From the NCBI RefSeq assembly GCF_943914565.1, contig NZ_CALUCN010000002.1, positions 1 through 64,000 of the forward strand: a stretch of 64,000 nucleotides of DNA. Direction: 5' to 3'. A model generated the notes under the pieces. It did no database searches. It was not told the DNA's origin and saw only the letters and a program-made list of their open reading frames with translations. The position numbers were made by a program, and so were the translations under genes. Origin of the DNA: an uncultured Tessaracoccus sp. (lineage in GTDB: Bacteria > Actinomycetota > Actinomycetes > Propionibacteriales > Propionibacteriaceae). The first letter of the stretch is position 1. Each line of letters opens with the position of its first letter. Of this stretch, positions 1 through 10,500 are shown piece after piece.

Positions 1-1
1 A

Positions 2-844
2 CGCTTCGTGCACGTGGGCCGCTTCGAGGACGACCACGTCGGCCTCTTCGGGAAGATCGCTGCCGCAGACGGCGTCCTCTTCGACCAAGCCCTCGACCAG
101 ATCGCCCAGACGCTCCCTGCCCCGGAGATCCCCGACGGGCTCGACGAGCGCGACGTGGCCCGGTTCGTGCGCGGCCAGCGGCGTGCCGCCGCGTTCGGGA
201 TCTTCGCAAGGCAAGCCATCGGCCAGGACTCGCTCATGGACGTCGACCTCGTCGTCCACGTCCCCGCACAGACGCCCGCCGAGGGCCTCGACGCGGACGC
301 CAGCGACGGCGACGCTGGTGCGCCGCTCGGGACCTCGGCGTACGTCGAGGGCTGGGGCCGGCTCCTCACCGACACCCTCCCCGGCTTCCTCGCCGGCTCC
401 AAGGTCACCGTGCGCCCGGTGCTCGACCCGAACATGATCCCCGACACCACCGCACACGAGCCGACTGCTGCGCAGCGGCTCGCGCTCACGGTGCGCAACC
501 CGCGCTCCGTCTTCCCCTACTCCGCCACCTCAGCGAGACGCTGCGACATCGACCACACCATCGCCTACGACCCGACAGGCAGGGCAGGCCCCACCTCGAT
601 GGCCAACCTTGGCCCCTTGGAGCGCACGGCGCACCGGGCCAAGACCGCCGGCCACTGGTTGGCTGACCAGCCCGAGCCGGGCGCCTTCCACTGGGAATCG
701 CCGATGGGATTCGAGTACTTGGTCACCGGTCAGGGGACGGTGAGGACGAAGACCCCGGATGTTCCGGTGGCGCCCATCCCCGAACTGCCACCACAAGCAC
801 CCCCAGAGTACGAGCCACCACCCGACCACGCCCGCGCCGCCTGA
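2..844 (+). CDS. HNH endonuclease of the DUF222/13E12 type, 5' truncated by window edge
   Basis: The reading frame is open to the left edge, so only the C-terminal ~280 residues are present; the GTG at 8 is internal to the frame and not a convincing start. A degenerate HNH nuclease motif sits near the middle (CDIDHT..., then GPTSMANLGPL and an AHRAKT..HW ending), the arrangement seen in the abundant actinobacterial DUF222-HNH (13E12 repeat) proteins. The C-terminal 40 residues are proline-rich. Members are often multicopy and mobile, and their biological role is poorly known. The family call is fairly sure; the precise function is not. Confidence 0.8.
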   Translation, partial: RFVHVGRFEDDHVGLFGKIAAADGVLFDQALDQIAQTLPAPEIPDGLDERDVARFVRGQRRAAAFGIFARQAIGQDSLMDVDLVVHVPAQTPAEGLDADASDGDAGAPLGTSAYVEGWGRLLTDTLPGFLAGSKVTVRPVLDPNMIPDTTAHEPTAAQRLALTVRNPRSVFPYSATSARRCDIDHTIAYDPTGRAGPTSMANLGPLERTAHRAKTAGHWLADQPEPGAFHWESPMGFEYLVTGQGTVRTKTPDVPVAPIPELPPQAPPEYEPPPDHARAA

Positions 845-1145
845 CCCCGCAACGCCCCACGCACGGACACCCCACCGTTCCCGCCCCTCAACCCACCGCG
901 TCACCCCGCCGGCCACAGGCCAACGGGGCAACAGTGCTGCCCACACCCTGAATGGTCGAGTAGCGCACGAACGGCGCGACGCGAGTTCCCGCGACGATGG
1001 ACAAAAGCCGACCCCAAGAATGTGGAGTTCCGCGCGGGCTCATCTTCGGCGCGCCCTGCCAGGGTGATTCGCCGCATGCGGGTTACGATTCTGTCCATCG
1101 CCGTCTCCCACGGGGGGGGGACGCCCGGGCCGATGGAGTACGCAC
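845..1145. other. Intergenic stretch, no gene; possible promoter
   Basis: About 300 bases without a convincing gene. A TACGAT hexamer at 1084-1089 could be a -10 box for the following lipoprotein operon, but no good -35 is visible. An eight- to nine-base run of G lies near 1112-1120. No clear terminator hairpin was seen after the HNH gene. Confidence 0.3.
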
Positions 1146-2042
1146 ATGGGACCTGCAGATCGCGCCATCGTCGGCGCACATCCCACGAAGCACGCAACAC
1201 CCCGCGCGGTGCTCGCGCTGCTGACCGCTCTACCCCTGCTCCTCGTTGGCTGCGCCTCAAGCTCCGCGCCCCAGGAGGAGGACGACCTGAGTTCGCTGCC
1301 GCGTGACACCAGCGCCAAGGCGCTGCTGGACCACGAGCAGCTCGCCGTCACGCTCCCCACGACGGAATTCACCCCGTCCCATGAGCTCGAGGCCAAGGCG
1401 AACACCGCCTACGAACTCATGATTCGCCCGTGCCTCCGTTCGGCGGGCTACGACATTGCCGTCCCCGCACCTGTGGACGTGAGCGAGGACCGCACGTGGG
1501 GGCTCTGGAGCGTCGAACGAGCTCGCGAGCACGGCTACCACTTGGCGAACGCGGCGGCCACGGCGTTCAAGGAGCCCGACTCCGAGGAGTACCGCGACAC
1601 CCGCGCACGCTGCTGGGACGAGACGGAGCCAGAGCGCCAGCGCCTGACCAAGGACGCCCCGGAGGACACCGAGAGCGTGGGAGTGGGACTCGCGTCGAAG
1701 GCGACGGCGGCGGCCAAGCAAGGCGAGGAGTTCGCGTCCCTCCACCAGCGGTACGAACAGTGCCTGAAGGGCAAGGGGTACGAGACGGATCCCGAGCTGT
1801 TCGGCGTCGCCGACGGACCGGTCGCGGACGAGAACGGGGCGCCCACCGCGGAGGAGATCCGGGCCGCGGTCGCGGAGGCCACCTGCAACCAGGAGCTCGA
1901 CGTCGCACAGACGATGGGCAACCTCGAGGCGAGCTACTCGGCCCCGATGGTGAAGGAGCACCTGGCCGAGCTGAACAAGCAGAAGGAGGCGCTGCAGGCC
2001 TTCGAGCGACGCCTCGACGAGTACCTGAGGACCCACCAGTGA
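1146..2042 (+). CDS. Putative lipoprotein, first gene of an ABC exporter operon
   Basis: Predicted 298 residues. A basic N-terminus and hydrophobic stretch end in a lipobox (LLLVGC, cysteine near residue 36), so it is probably an outer-surface lipoprotein. The mature part is acidic, helix-prone and carries a few cysteines (PCLRSAGY, ARCWDE, YEQCLKG, ATCNQE) that could form disulfides. No family recognised. Its stop codon overlaps the GTG start of the next gene, so it is translated with the adaptor and ABC subunit and may act as an accessory or substrate-sensing part of that exporter; this role is inferred only from the coupling. Confidence 0.7.
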   Translation: MGPADRAIVGAHPTKHATPRAVLALLTALPLLLVGCASSSAPQEEDDLSSLPRDTSAKALLDHEQLAVTLPTTEFTPSHELEAKANTAYELMIRPCLRSAGYDIAVPAPVDVSEDRTWGLWSVERAREHGYHLANAAATAFKEPDSEEYRDTRARCWDETEPERQRLTKDAPEDTESVGVGLASKATAAAKQGEEFASLHQRYEQCLKGKGYETDPELFGVADGPVADENGAPTAEEIRAAVAEATCNQELDVAQTMGNLEASYSAPMVKEHLAELNKQKEALQAFERRLDEYLRTHQ

Positions 2043-3193
2043 TCGCTGGCCGCAAGGGCCAGGTCCTGCTCCTCGCGCTCGTCCTCGTCCTCGTCGTCGC
2101 GAGCTTCGTGCTCGGGCGCCAGTTCAGCCGGCCCGCGTGGCAGGAGGTCGCCAAGCAGGCCGAGACCGTCGACGCCTGGGCGACCGTCGAGCAGCGCGTC
2201 GTGAGCGACCACGTCCAGGTCGCGGGCTCGGTCGTCGCCGCGTCGACGGCGCCCCTCGGCCCATCACGGCTTCCCGATCCCGCGGTGGTCACCGTCGCGC
2301 CACCCAAGACCGGGACGACGCTGCGGCCGGGGGCGTTCGTCGGGGAGATCTCGGGGAAGCCCTACTTCCTGCTCGCACCACCCTTGGCGCTCTACCGCGA
2401 CCTGCGCGAGGGCGACCGCGGTGCCGACGTCCGCAGCCTCCAGGCCTCGCTCACTGCGAGCGGCCACGAGGTCCCGACCACCGGCACGGTGGGCCCCAGG
2501 ACGATGGACGCCGTCGCGGAGCTCTTCGAGAGCGCCGAGTACGCGCTGCCCCTCGAGGACATCCCCGACGAGGCCCGGCCCGCAACACCGGCCGAACCCC
2601 CGTCGGGGGACGCCTCCGCCACGCCGACGAGCACTCCCCCGACCCCGGAGCCCCCGCGTCGGCGCCGCGTCATCCCGTACGCACAGCTCCTCTCCGGCAA
2701 GGGCGGACGCGTCGCATCGACGCTGTCCGTGGGCGACGTGCCGGCCACCGAGCAACCGCTGCTGCGCATCGAGACCGCACCCCGCCGCGTCCGCGCCGTG
2801 ATCCCTGCGGACCTGGTCGAGCGCCTCCCGAAGGGCACCACACTCTCCGGCAGCGTGCAGGGCGCGACGATCAGCGGGACCGTCGCCGAAATCGGCCCCT
2901 TCCAACCTGCTGAGGACGGACGGAAGGCTGGGCACCCGGCCGTCATCGACGTGGACGCGACAGCGCTCGAGTCCGTCCCCGACGGGCAGTCCGTGGTGCT
3001 GACGACGGGCAACGAGCAGGGCGACCCCGTTCCCGCCGTGCCGATGACCGCGCTGCGCAGCGACGGTGAGTGCACCTACGTCCTCGTCCGCGGCGACGGC
3101 GCGACCCGGGCGCAGGTCACGGTCCTGCGCTCCGCGGACGGATGGGCCGCCGTCGAGGGGGTCGACGTCGGCGCCGAGGTCAAGGTCTCGTGA
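2039..3193 (+). CDS. Membrane-fusion/adaptor-like protein with peptidoglycan-binding domain
   Basis: Starts at the GTG that overlaps the upstream TGA (GTGA). The 384-residue protein has an N-terminal signal anchor (hydrophobic residues ~8-22), a peptidoglycan_binding_1-like region around residues 120-160 (LREGDRGADVRSLQ...GTVGPRTMDAV), a Pro/Thr linker and a C-terminal beta-rich part resembling the HlyD/MacA adaptor family (VVLTTGN, VPMTAL, VTVLRSADGWAAVEG). In Gram-positives such adaptors sit between an ABC exporter and the wall. ATGA overlap with the ABC gene supports one complex. The substrate is unknown. Confidence 0.75.
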   Translation: MIAGRKGQVLLLALVLVLVVASFVLGRQFSRPAWQEVAKQAETVDAWATVEQRVVSDHVQVAGSVVAASTAPLGPSRLPDPAVVTVAPPKTGTTLRPGAFVGEISGKPYFLLAPPLALYRDLREGDRGADVRSLQASLTASGHEVPTTGTVGPRTMDAVAELFESAEYALPLEDIPDEARPATPAEPPSGDASATPTSTPPTPEPPRRRRVIPYAQLLSGKGGRVASTLSVGDVPATEQPLLRIETAPRRVRAVIPADLVERLPKGTTLSGSVQGATISGTVAEIGPFQPAEDGRKAGHPAVIDVDATALESVPDGQSVVLTTGNEQGDPVPAVPMTALRSDGECTYVLVRGDGATRAQVTVLRSADGWAAVEGVDVGAEVKVS

Positions 3194-5121
3194 TGCACGC
3201 TCCCCCCATGGAGCTGCGGCACGTCTCCCACCGCTACCGGGCCGCCGACCGGCTGGCACTCGACGACGTGAACCTCACGATCGGCCAGGGCGAGTTCGTC
3301 GCCATCGTCGGCCCGTCGGGCTCGGGCAAGAGCACGCTGTTGAACGTCCTGGGCCTCCTCGAGCGCCCCACCGACGGCACGCACCTCGTCCGCGGCGACG
3401 ACGTCAACGCGATGTCGGAGGCCCGACGCGACCGCCTGCGCGGCCACGACTTCGGCTTCATCTTCCAGAGCGCCAACGTGCTCGGCGACGAGTCCGTCGA
3501 GACCAACGCCGGACTCGGCCTCGCGATCCAAGGCGTCCCCCGCAAGGAACGTACGGAACCCGTCGCCACCGCACTCGACCGAGTGGGGCTCGGGCACATC
3601 ACCGGCCAGGCCGCGCGGCTGCTCTCCGGCGGGGAGCGGCAGCGCCTCGCCGTGGCCCGCGCCCTCGTCTCCGAGCCGGCCGCCGTGTTCGCCGACGAGC
3701 CCACCGGCAGCCTCGACTCCCGCAACGGCGCCCGCGTGATGGAGCTGCTGCGCGGCCTGCACGCAGCAGGGCACACCGTCGTGCTCGTCACGCACGACCA
3801 ATCCCTCGCCGCCCACGCCGAACGCCGCATCAGCATGCGCGACGGCCGTGTGGTCGCGGACGAGCGCACCGACGGTGGTCCGGACCCGGCGCCCCGACAC
3901 ACCCCCAGCACGGACGGCGGGCGGATGCGCGCCGCCGACGTCGTCGACCAGGCGTTCGGCGCGCTCCTCGGACGGCCCCAACGCGCGGTGCTCCTGCTCG
4001 CGCTCGTGATCGGCATCGCCGGGCTCATCACGGCCCGCGGCATCGCGGACAGCGCCGCGTCGCAGGTGAGCACCCGTCTCACCGCGGCGGCCCGCGACGG
4101 CATCACGGCGACGACGACGTCCACCGCCATCATGTGGCGACCCGGCGACACCACCCTCTCGACGCTCGCCACCCGATTGCACGGCATCGACCACGTCGCG
4201 GCCACCGCATGGGAGGGCAGTGTCGGACCCAGCGACGTCCACGTCACGCGCTTCGACCCGACGGACCCCGAACCCGCCGACGCGATCTCCGTCACCGCGG
4301 CGTCCCCCAGCCTCTTCGACTTCCTCGACGCCGAGGTCACCCCCGCGCACGCCCCCGAACTCCTCGCCGACGAGGACCTCGGCAACGTGGCCATCCTCAC
4401 CCCGCGCTCGGCCGCGGCGCTCGGCATCGGCCCGGCCACGGACTTCACCGGCCGCACCATCATGGTCGACGGCCACCGGCTCCCCGTGGTGGCCATCGCC
4501 GACCCGCGCGACCCGGACCTCTCCCCGCTCTTCGCCACCACGGTGTTCGTCTCCCGGCCCGCGCTCGCGCACGTGGAGCCGGCCCGCATCGCACTCACCT
4601 TCCACGCGCGGACCGAGGCAGGCTACCCGTCGACGGTGGCCCCGGCCGTGCCGCCCACCCTTGTCCCGGCCAACCCCGCGTCGGTCTCCGTCCGGACCGT
4701 CGCCGACCTCCTCGGCCTGCGCGTCGGGGTCGCCGACGACATGTCGTCCTTCGTGCTCGTCCTCGCCGGGGTCGTGCTGGTGCTGGCCGTGCTCGCCGGC
4801 GGCGTCGGCACGTACGTCTCCGTGGTCGCGAAGACCGCCGAGATCGCGCTGCGGCGCTCGCTCGGCATGTCCCGGCACGCCGTGTTCTGGCTGTTCCTCG
4901 TCCAGAGCCTCGTGATCGGGCTCGTGGGTGGCGCCATCGGCGCGCTGGCGGGGCAGCTGCTGTCCATCGCGATCACCAACCACCTGGGCTGGCAACCCGT
5001 GCTCCCGACGTGGGCCGGCCCGGCCGGCATCGCCGTCGGCACCGTCTGTGGCCTCGTCTCCGGCGTGGTCCCCGCGATCGTCGCCACCCGGCGCTCCCCC
5101 GCGCAGGCGATCCGCGAGTAG
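3193..5121 (+). CDS. MacB-like ABC exporter, ATPase fused to FtsX-type permease
   Basis: 642 residues. ATPase half: Walker A GPSGSGKST near residue 37, signature LSGGERQR, Walker B VFADEPTGS, H-loop VLVTHD. From about residue 240 a permease half has one early membrane helix, a long extracytoplasmic domain (MacB_PCD-like) and three C-terminal helices with the FtsX motif region (EIALRRSLGMSR). This single-chain layout is that of MacB-type mechanotransmission exporters. Start is the ATG overlapping the adaptor's TGA. With the lipoprotein and adaptor upstream it should form a three-part export or wall-associated system. Family secure, substrate unknown. Confidence 0.88.
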   Translation: MHAPPMELRHVSHRYRAADRLALDDVNLTIGQGEFVAIVGPSGSGKSTLLNVLGLLERPTDGTHLVRGDDVNAMSEARRDRLRGHDFGFIFQSANVLGDESVETNAGLGLAIQGVPRKERTEPVATALDRVGLGHITGQAARLLSGGERQRLAVARALVSEPAAVFADEPTGSLDSRNGARVMELLRGLHAAGHTVVLVTHDQSLAAHAERRISMRDGRVVADERTDGGPDPAPRHTPSTDGGRMRAADVVDQAFGALLGRPQRAVLLLALVIGIAGLITARGIADSAASQVSTRLTAAARDGITATTTSTAIMWRPGDTTLSTLATRLHGIDHVAATAWEGSVGPSDVHVTRFDPTDPEPADAISVTAASPSLFDFLDAEVTPAHAPELLADEDLGNVAILTPRSAAALGIGPATDFTGRTIMVDGHRLPVVAIADPRDPDLSPLFATTVFVSRPALAHVEPARIALTFHARTEAGYPSTVAPAVPPTLVPANPASVSVRTVADLLGLRVGVADDMSSFVLVLAGVVLVLAVLAGGVGTYVSVVAKTAEIALRRSLGMSRHAVFWLFLVQSLVIGLVGGAIGALAGQLLSIAITNHLGWQPVLPTWAGPAGIAVGTVCGLVSGVVPAIVATRRSPAQAIRE

Positions 5122-5143
5122 CCATCCCGTCGCACCGGAGCCC

Positions 5144-6493
5144 TCACTCCGAGGGCTCGTCCAGTTCACTCCCTGCCGGGGCGGACGCAGGGCTGGCGGC
5201 CTCCTGCGAGGTGCCGCGCCAACGGGCGATGGCGCGCATGCCGTGGTAGACCGCGATCGCGGCGAACGAGCCGAGCGCGATGCCCTCGAAGCGCATCTCG
5301 CCGACGACCCACGTGTAGTTGGCGATCGCGACGATCATCGCGACGGCGGCGGTGTTGAGGTTCACCGGGTCGGAGAAGCTCACCCGGTGCTGCACCCAGA
5401 TGCGCACGCCGAGCATGCCGATCATGCCGTAGAGCACCGTCGCCGCCCCGCCCAGCACGCCCGCCGGGATCGTCGCGACGAGCTGGCCGAACTTCGGCAG
5501 CATCGACAGCCCCACGGCGATGAGTGCGGCGACGACGTAGGCCGCCGTCGAGTACACGCGCGTGGCGGCCATGACGCCGATGTTCTCCGCATACGTGGTG
5601 GTGCCCGAGCCGCCGCCGGAGCCGGCGAACATCGTCGAGACGCCGTCGGCGAACAGCGCGCGCCCGGTGACGTCGTCGAGGTCCGTGCCCGTCATCGCGG
5701 AGACGGACTTCACGTGGCCCACGTTCTCCGCGACGAGCACCAGCACCACCGGCACGAACAGGCCGAGCAGCGTGACATCGAACGCCGGCGCCCGGAAGGT
5801 GGGCAGCCCCACCCAACCGGCCTGACCGACGGCGGTGAAGTCCACCTCACCGCGCAGGCACGCCGTGACGTAGCCGACGACGACGCCCACGAGGATCGAC
5901 AGCCGCCCGAGCAGCCCCTTGAAGAACACGGTGGTGACCAGGATCGCGAGGATCGTCACGACGGCGGTGACGGGCGCCTGCTGCACGTAGTTCCACGCCG
6001 CCGGCGCCAGGTTGAAGCCGATGAGCGAGACGATCGCGCCGGTCACGACGGGCGGCATCAGCCGGTCGATCCAGCGCGCGCCCGCGACGTGCACGACGAC
6101 ACCGATGAGCGCGGGCGTCAGCCCCGTCGCGATGACGCCGCCCTGCGCGAGCGCGGCCTTGTGCTGGTCGAGCGCCGCACCGGGGCCGGCGACGTAGCCC
6201 GTGACGACCCCGATCGGCGCGAGCAGCGCGAACGACGAGCCGAGGTAGCTCGGCAGCCGCCCGGCCGTGACGAGGATGAACAGGATCGTGCCGACACCGG
6301 TGAAGAACAGCGTCGTCGCAGGCTCGAAGCCCGTGAGCAGCGGCACGAGGAACGTCGCCCCGAACATCGCCACGACGTGCTGCGCGCCGATGCCGATCGT
6401 CTGCGGCCAGGCCAAGCGCTCGTCGGGCTGGATCACCTCGCCCGGTGCGATGTGCCGTCCGTCGCCATGTACCCGCCAGCCAAACGCTGCCAT
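5144..6493 (-). CDS. uraA: Uracil/xanthine:cation symporter (NCS2, UraA/PyrP type)
   Basis: 449 residues with about 14 hydrophobic segments. Family hallmarks are visible: the N-terminal ERLAWPQTIGIGAQHVVAMFG region, the AENVGHVKSV segment carrying the substrate-binding glutamate of TM8, and GGSGTTTYAENIG with the second conserved glutamate of TM10. It imports uracil (possibly xanthine) across the cytoplasmic membrane. A strong ribosome site (GAGGAGG) lies five bases before the ATG. It faces the MacB-like operon convergently and stands apart from the PFOR operon. Uracil is the likeliest substrate, but specificity cannot be fixed by eye. Confidence 0.9.
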   Translation of the reverse strand: MAAFGWRVHGDGRHIAPGEVIQPDERLAWPQTIGIGAQHVVAMFGATFLVPLLTGFEPATTLFFTGVGTILFILVTAGRLPSYLGSSFALLAPIGVVTGYVAGPGAALDQHKAALAQGGVIATGLTPALIGVVVHVAGARWIDRLMPPVVTGAIVSLIGFNLAPAAWNYVQQAPVTAVVTILAILVTTVFFKGLLGRLSILVGVVVGYVTACLRGEVDFTAVGQAGWVGLPTFRAPAFDVTLLGLFVPVVLVLVAENVGHVKSVSAMTGTDLDDVTGRALFADGVSTMFAGSGGGSGTTTYAENIGVMAATRVYSTAAYVVAALIAVGLSMLPKFGQLVATIPAGVLGGAATVLYGMIGMLGVRIWVQHRVSFSDPVNLNTAAVAMIVAIANYTWVVGEMRFEGIALGSFAAIAVYHGMRAIARWRGTSQEAASPASAPAGSELDEPSE

Positions 6494-6562
6494 CGTGCCT
6501 CCTCGAGGATTGTCCGGAGGGAGTCTAGACCTCCTTCCCCGAGGTGGCGGAACCGCGACCGG

Positions 6563-7573
6563 CTACACCAGGTCGCCGTAGGTGGACTTCACCTTCTCCA
6601 GCGCCGTGACGTAGCCGGCCCGCTCGTAGCGTCCCGCGTCGACGTCCTCCGGCATGGCCAGCATGCCGCGAGCCTTGTCGAGCGGGAGTTCGCGCTGTTC
6701 GAGGAAGCGTTCGAGCCCCTCGACGAGGGTCGCGGCGTACCCGGCACCGTGCCGGACGAGCGACGACGTGGTCATCACGACGTCGGCGCCGGCGAGGATG
6801 TACTTCACGACGTCCTCAGCGGTCTCGACGCCGGTCGTCGCCGCCAGCGACGCCTGCACGTGGCCGCGCAGGATCGCGATCCAGGTGCGCGGCAGCTTCG
6901 CCTCCGACGGCTGCGAGAGCGTGACGCCCGACTCGACCGAGAGCCGCTCGACGTCGATGTCCGGCTGCAGGAACCGGTTGAACAGCACCAGCCCGTCGGC
7001 GCCGGCCTCGTCGAGACGGAGGCACATGTTGCCCACCGACGAGAAGTACGGGCTCAGCTTCACCGCCACGGGAATACCGACGGCCTGCTTCACCGCTCCG
7101 ACGATCTCCAGGTGACGCTCCTCGACGGCGGCGCCGGAGGTCTGGAGGTCACCGGGGACGAAGTAGATGTTCAGCTCGATCGCCGACGCGCCCGCGGACT
7201 CCAGCCGCTTCGCGGTGTCGATCCAGGAGCCGACGGACACACCGTTCAGCGACGCGATCACCGGCACCCCGGCGGTCTTCGCGGCGCCCTCGATGAGCTC
7301 CATGTAGCGGTGGCTCGGGTCGAATTCCTGCATCGGCAGCGACGGGAAGAACGACGTCGCCTCGCCGAACATGTCGTCGTGGGCCTCCTCGACCGCGGTG
7401 AGCCGCTCCGCCTCGCGACGCAGCTGCTCCTCGAACAGCGAGTAGACGACGACCGCGCCCACCCCACCGTCGGCGAGGGCCTTGATGTCCTCCACCGACT
7501 GGCTGAGCGGCCCGGCGGAAGCCACCACCGGATTGCGCAGCGTGAGCCCCAGGTACGTGGTCTCGAGATTCAT
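6563..7573 (-). CDS. Dihydroorotate dehydrogenase-like flavoprotein, PFOR-operon type
   Basis: 336 residues forming a class-1 DHOD/PreA-like TIM barrel (LGLTLRNPVVASAGPL at the N-terminus; AVKLSPYFSS and LVLFNRF further on). Such proteins commonly accompany nifJ in anaerobes and are not the biosynthetic PyrD. Its ATG overlaps the nifJ stop (ATGA), making it the last gene of a translationally coupled GltD-like/NifJ/DHOD-like operon. It probably binds FMN and takes part in ferredoxin- or NAD(P)H-linked redox; the actual substrate is unknown. Confidence 0.85.
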   Translation of the reverse strand: MNLETTYLGLTLRNPVVASAGPLSQSVEDIKALADGGVGAVVVYSLFEEQLRREAERLTAVEEAHDDMFGEATSFFPSLPMQEFDPSHRYMELIEGAAKTAGVPVIASLNGVSVGSWIDTAKRLESAGASAIELNIYFVPGDLQTSGAAVEERHLEIVGAVKQAVGIPVAVKLSPYFSSVGNMCLRLDEAGADGLVLFNRFLQPDIDVERLSVESGVTLSQPSEAKLPRTWIAILRGHVQASLAATTGVETAEDVVKYILAGADVVMTTSSLVRHGAGYAATLVEGLERFLEQRELPLDKARGMLAMPEDVDAGRYERAGYVTALEKVKSTYGDLV

Positions 7574-10500
7574 CAGTGCTCCCTCGTGTCCTCGGCGAAG
7601 TCCTCGACGTGTGCCGAGGCCCGTTGTTCGTACTCGCGCCAGCGGCGGTCCGCCTGGCCCTGCGCCAACTCGAGGAGGCGGTCGGCCTCGTCAGGGCGGG
7701 CCACCTTCAACGCCTTGAAACGCAGCTCACGCGAGTGGTAGTCGTCCAGCGTGACGCGCGGGCGGGGCGAGTCGAGCAGGAACGGGTTGCCGCCCTGCTC
7801 GCGGACCACCGGGTTGTAGCGCATCAGCGGCCAGTGGCCGGAGTTCACGGCCTTGTACTGCTGATCGAGGCCCTGGCGCAGGTCGTAGCCGTGGGCGATG
7901 CAGTGGCTGTAGGCGATGATGAGGCTCGGGCCGTCGTAGGCCTCGGCCTCGCGGAACGCCTTCAGCGTCTGCTGCGGGTCGGCGCCGAGCGCCACGCGCG
8001 CGACGTAGACCGTGCCGTAGGCGGTGGCCTGCAGCGCGAGGTCCTTCTTGTAGGTCGTCTTGCCGCCGGAGGCGAACTTCGCGACGGCGCCGAGCGGCGT
8101 CGACTTCGACGACTGGCCACCGGTGTTGGAGTACACCTCGGTGTCCAGCACGAGGACGTTGACGTCGCGGCCGGAGGCGAGCACGTGGTCGAGGCCGCCG
8201 GAGCCGATGTCGTAGGCCCAACCGTCGCCGCCGACGATCCACACCGAGCGACGCAGCAGGTGGTCGGCGACGCTCAGGAGGTCCTTCGCGCGCGCCCCCT
8301 CCATGTCGTGCAGCCGCTCGACGAGTCGCCCGACGCGTCCGCGCTGCGCCACGAGGTCCGAGCTGGACTGCTGCTCCGCGGTGAGGATGCCGTCGACGAG
8401 CTCGTCGTCGCCGATCTCCTCGCGCATCTCCTCGAGCCGGGTGCGCGCGAGCTGGGCGTGCACGTCGGCCGCGAGGCGCATGCCGAGACCGAACTCGGCG
8501 TTGTCCTCGAACAGCGAGTTGGACCACGCGGGGCCGCGGCCCTCGGCGTTCTTCGCCCACGGGGTGGTGGGCAGGTTGCCGCCGTAGATCGACGAGCAGC
8601 CGGTGGCGTTGGCCACCATGGCCCGGTCGCCGAACAGCTGGGTGAGCAGCTTCAGGTACGGCGTCTCGCCACAGCCGGCGCAGGCGCCGGAGAACTCGAA
8701 CAGCGGCTCGAGGAACTGCGTGCCGCGGACCGTGCCGAAGTCCACCCGCTCGCGCGAGTTGTACGGGATGGTCTCGAAGAACTTCACCGCCGCCTTCTCG
8801 GGCTCGCGGTCGAGCTTCGGCTCGAGGTTGATCGCGCGGCGGTGGGGCTGGTCGATCGGCCGCACCGGGCACGCCTCGACGCACAGACCGCAGCCGGTGC
8901 AGTCCTCGGCGTAGACCTGCAGGGTGTAGTTGGTCTCCGGCAGGCCGGCGGCGTTCAGCGGGGCGGTGAGGAAGCCCTCGGGCGCGCCCTCGGCAGCCGA
9001 CGTCGGGTAGGACTTCGCGCGCAGCACGCCGTGCGGGCAGACGAACGCGCAGTTGCCGCACTGGATGCAGGCGTCGTTGTCCCAGACCGCGATGATGTCG
9101 GAGACGTTGCGCTTCTCGTAGCGCGTGGTGCCCGACGGGTACGCGCCGTCGACGGGCAGCTTCGACACCGGCAACGACTCGCCCTGGTCGGCGAGCATCG
9201 CCGCGGTGACGGTGCGCACGAACTCGGGCGCGTCGTCGGGGACGGGCTTCAGCATGTCGTGGCCGTCCACGTCGCCCGGGGTGACCTCGAACATGTGCTC
9301 GACGGCCGCGTCGACCGCGAGGTGGTTCTTGCGCACGATCTCGGCCGACTTGCGCATGTAGGTCTTCGTGATCGAGTCCTTGATCGCCTCGATCGCTTCC
9401 TCTGGCGGCAGCACGCCGGAGATCGCGAAGAAGCAGGTCTGCAGCACGGTGTTGGTGCGCGAGCCGAGGCCGACGGCGCGCGCGACGCTGCCGGCGTCGA
9501 TCGCGTAGACCTTGAGCTCGAGCTCCCGGATGCGACGCTGGACCGGCTCGGGCAGGTGCGCCCAGGTCTCGTCGCCGTAGGGCGAGTTGATGAGGAACGT
9601 CGCCCCCTTGCGGGCGAACTGGAGCACGTCGACGCGCTGCAGGATCGACCAGTGGTGGCAGCCGATGAAGCCAGCCTGGCCGACGAGGTACGGCGCCTGG
9701 ATCGGGTTCGGGCCGAAGCGCAGGTGCGAAACCGTGCGCGAGCCGGACTTCTTCGAGTCGTAGACGAAGTAGCCCTGCGCGTAGGTGCCCTCGCGGCTGC
9801 CGAGGATCTTGATCGTGTTCTTGTTGGCGCCGACCGTGCCGTCGGAGCCCATGCCGTAGAACACGGCGGCGAGCGTCTTCGGATCGGAGAGATCGAACGT
9901 CGGGTCCACCTCGAGCGAGAGGTTCGTCACGTCGTCGGTGATGCCGACGGTGAAGCGCGGCTTCGGGGTCTCCTTGGTGAGCTCGTCGTAGATGGCCTTC
10001 ACCATCGCCGGCGTGAACTCCTTGCTCGCGACGCCGTAGCGGCCGCCGATCACCTTCGGCAGCACCTCGCGACGCCCGGTGGCGACGGACTCCGCCAGCG
10101 CCGACGACACGTCGAGGAACAGCGGCTCGCCACCGGAGCCGGGCTCCTTCGTGCGGTCGAGCACCGCGACGGCGCGCACCGTCTGCGGGACGACGTCGAG
10201 CAGCTGCTCGAGCGGGAACGGGCGGTACATGCGGACGTAGACGACGCCGGTCTTCTCGCCCTGCTCGTTCAGGTGGTCGACGACGGGCAGCACGGTCTCG
10301 TAGCCGGAGCCCATCACGACGATGACCCGCTCCGCGTCGGGAGCGCCGTGGTACTCGACCAAGTGGTACTGCCGGCCGGTGAGCTCGTGGTACTCGTCCA
10401 TGGCCGCCTGCACGATGCCGGGCACGGCGTCGTAGTAGGCGTTGGCGGTCTCGCGGGCCTGGAAGTGGACGTCCGGGTTCTGCGCGGTGCCGCGGATGAA

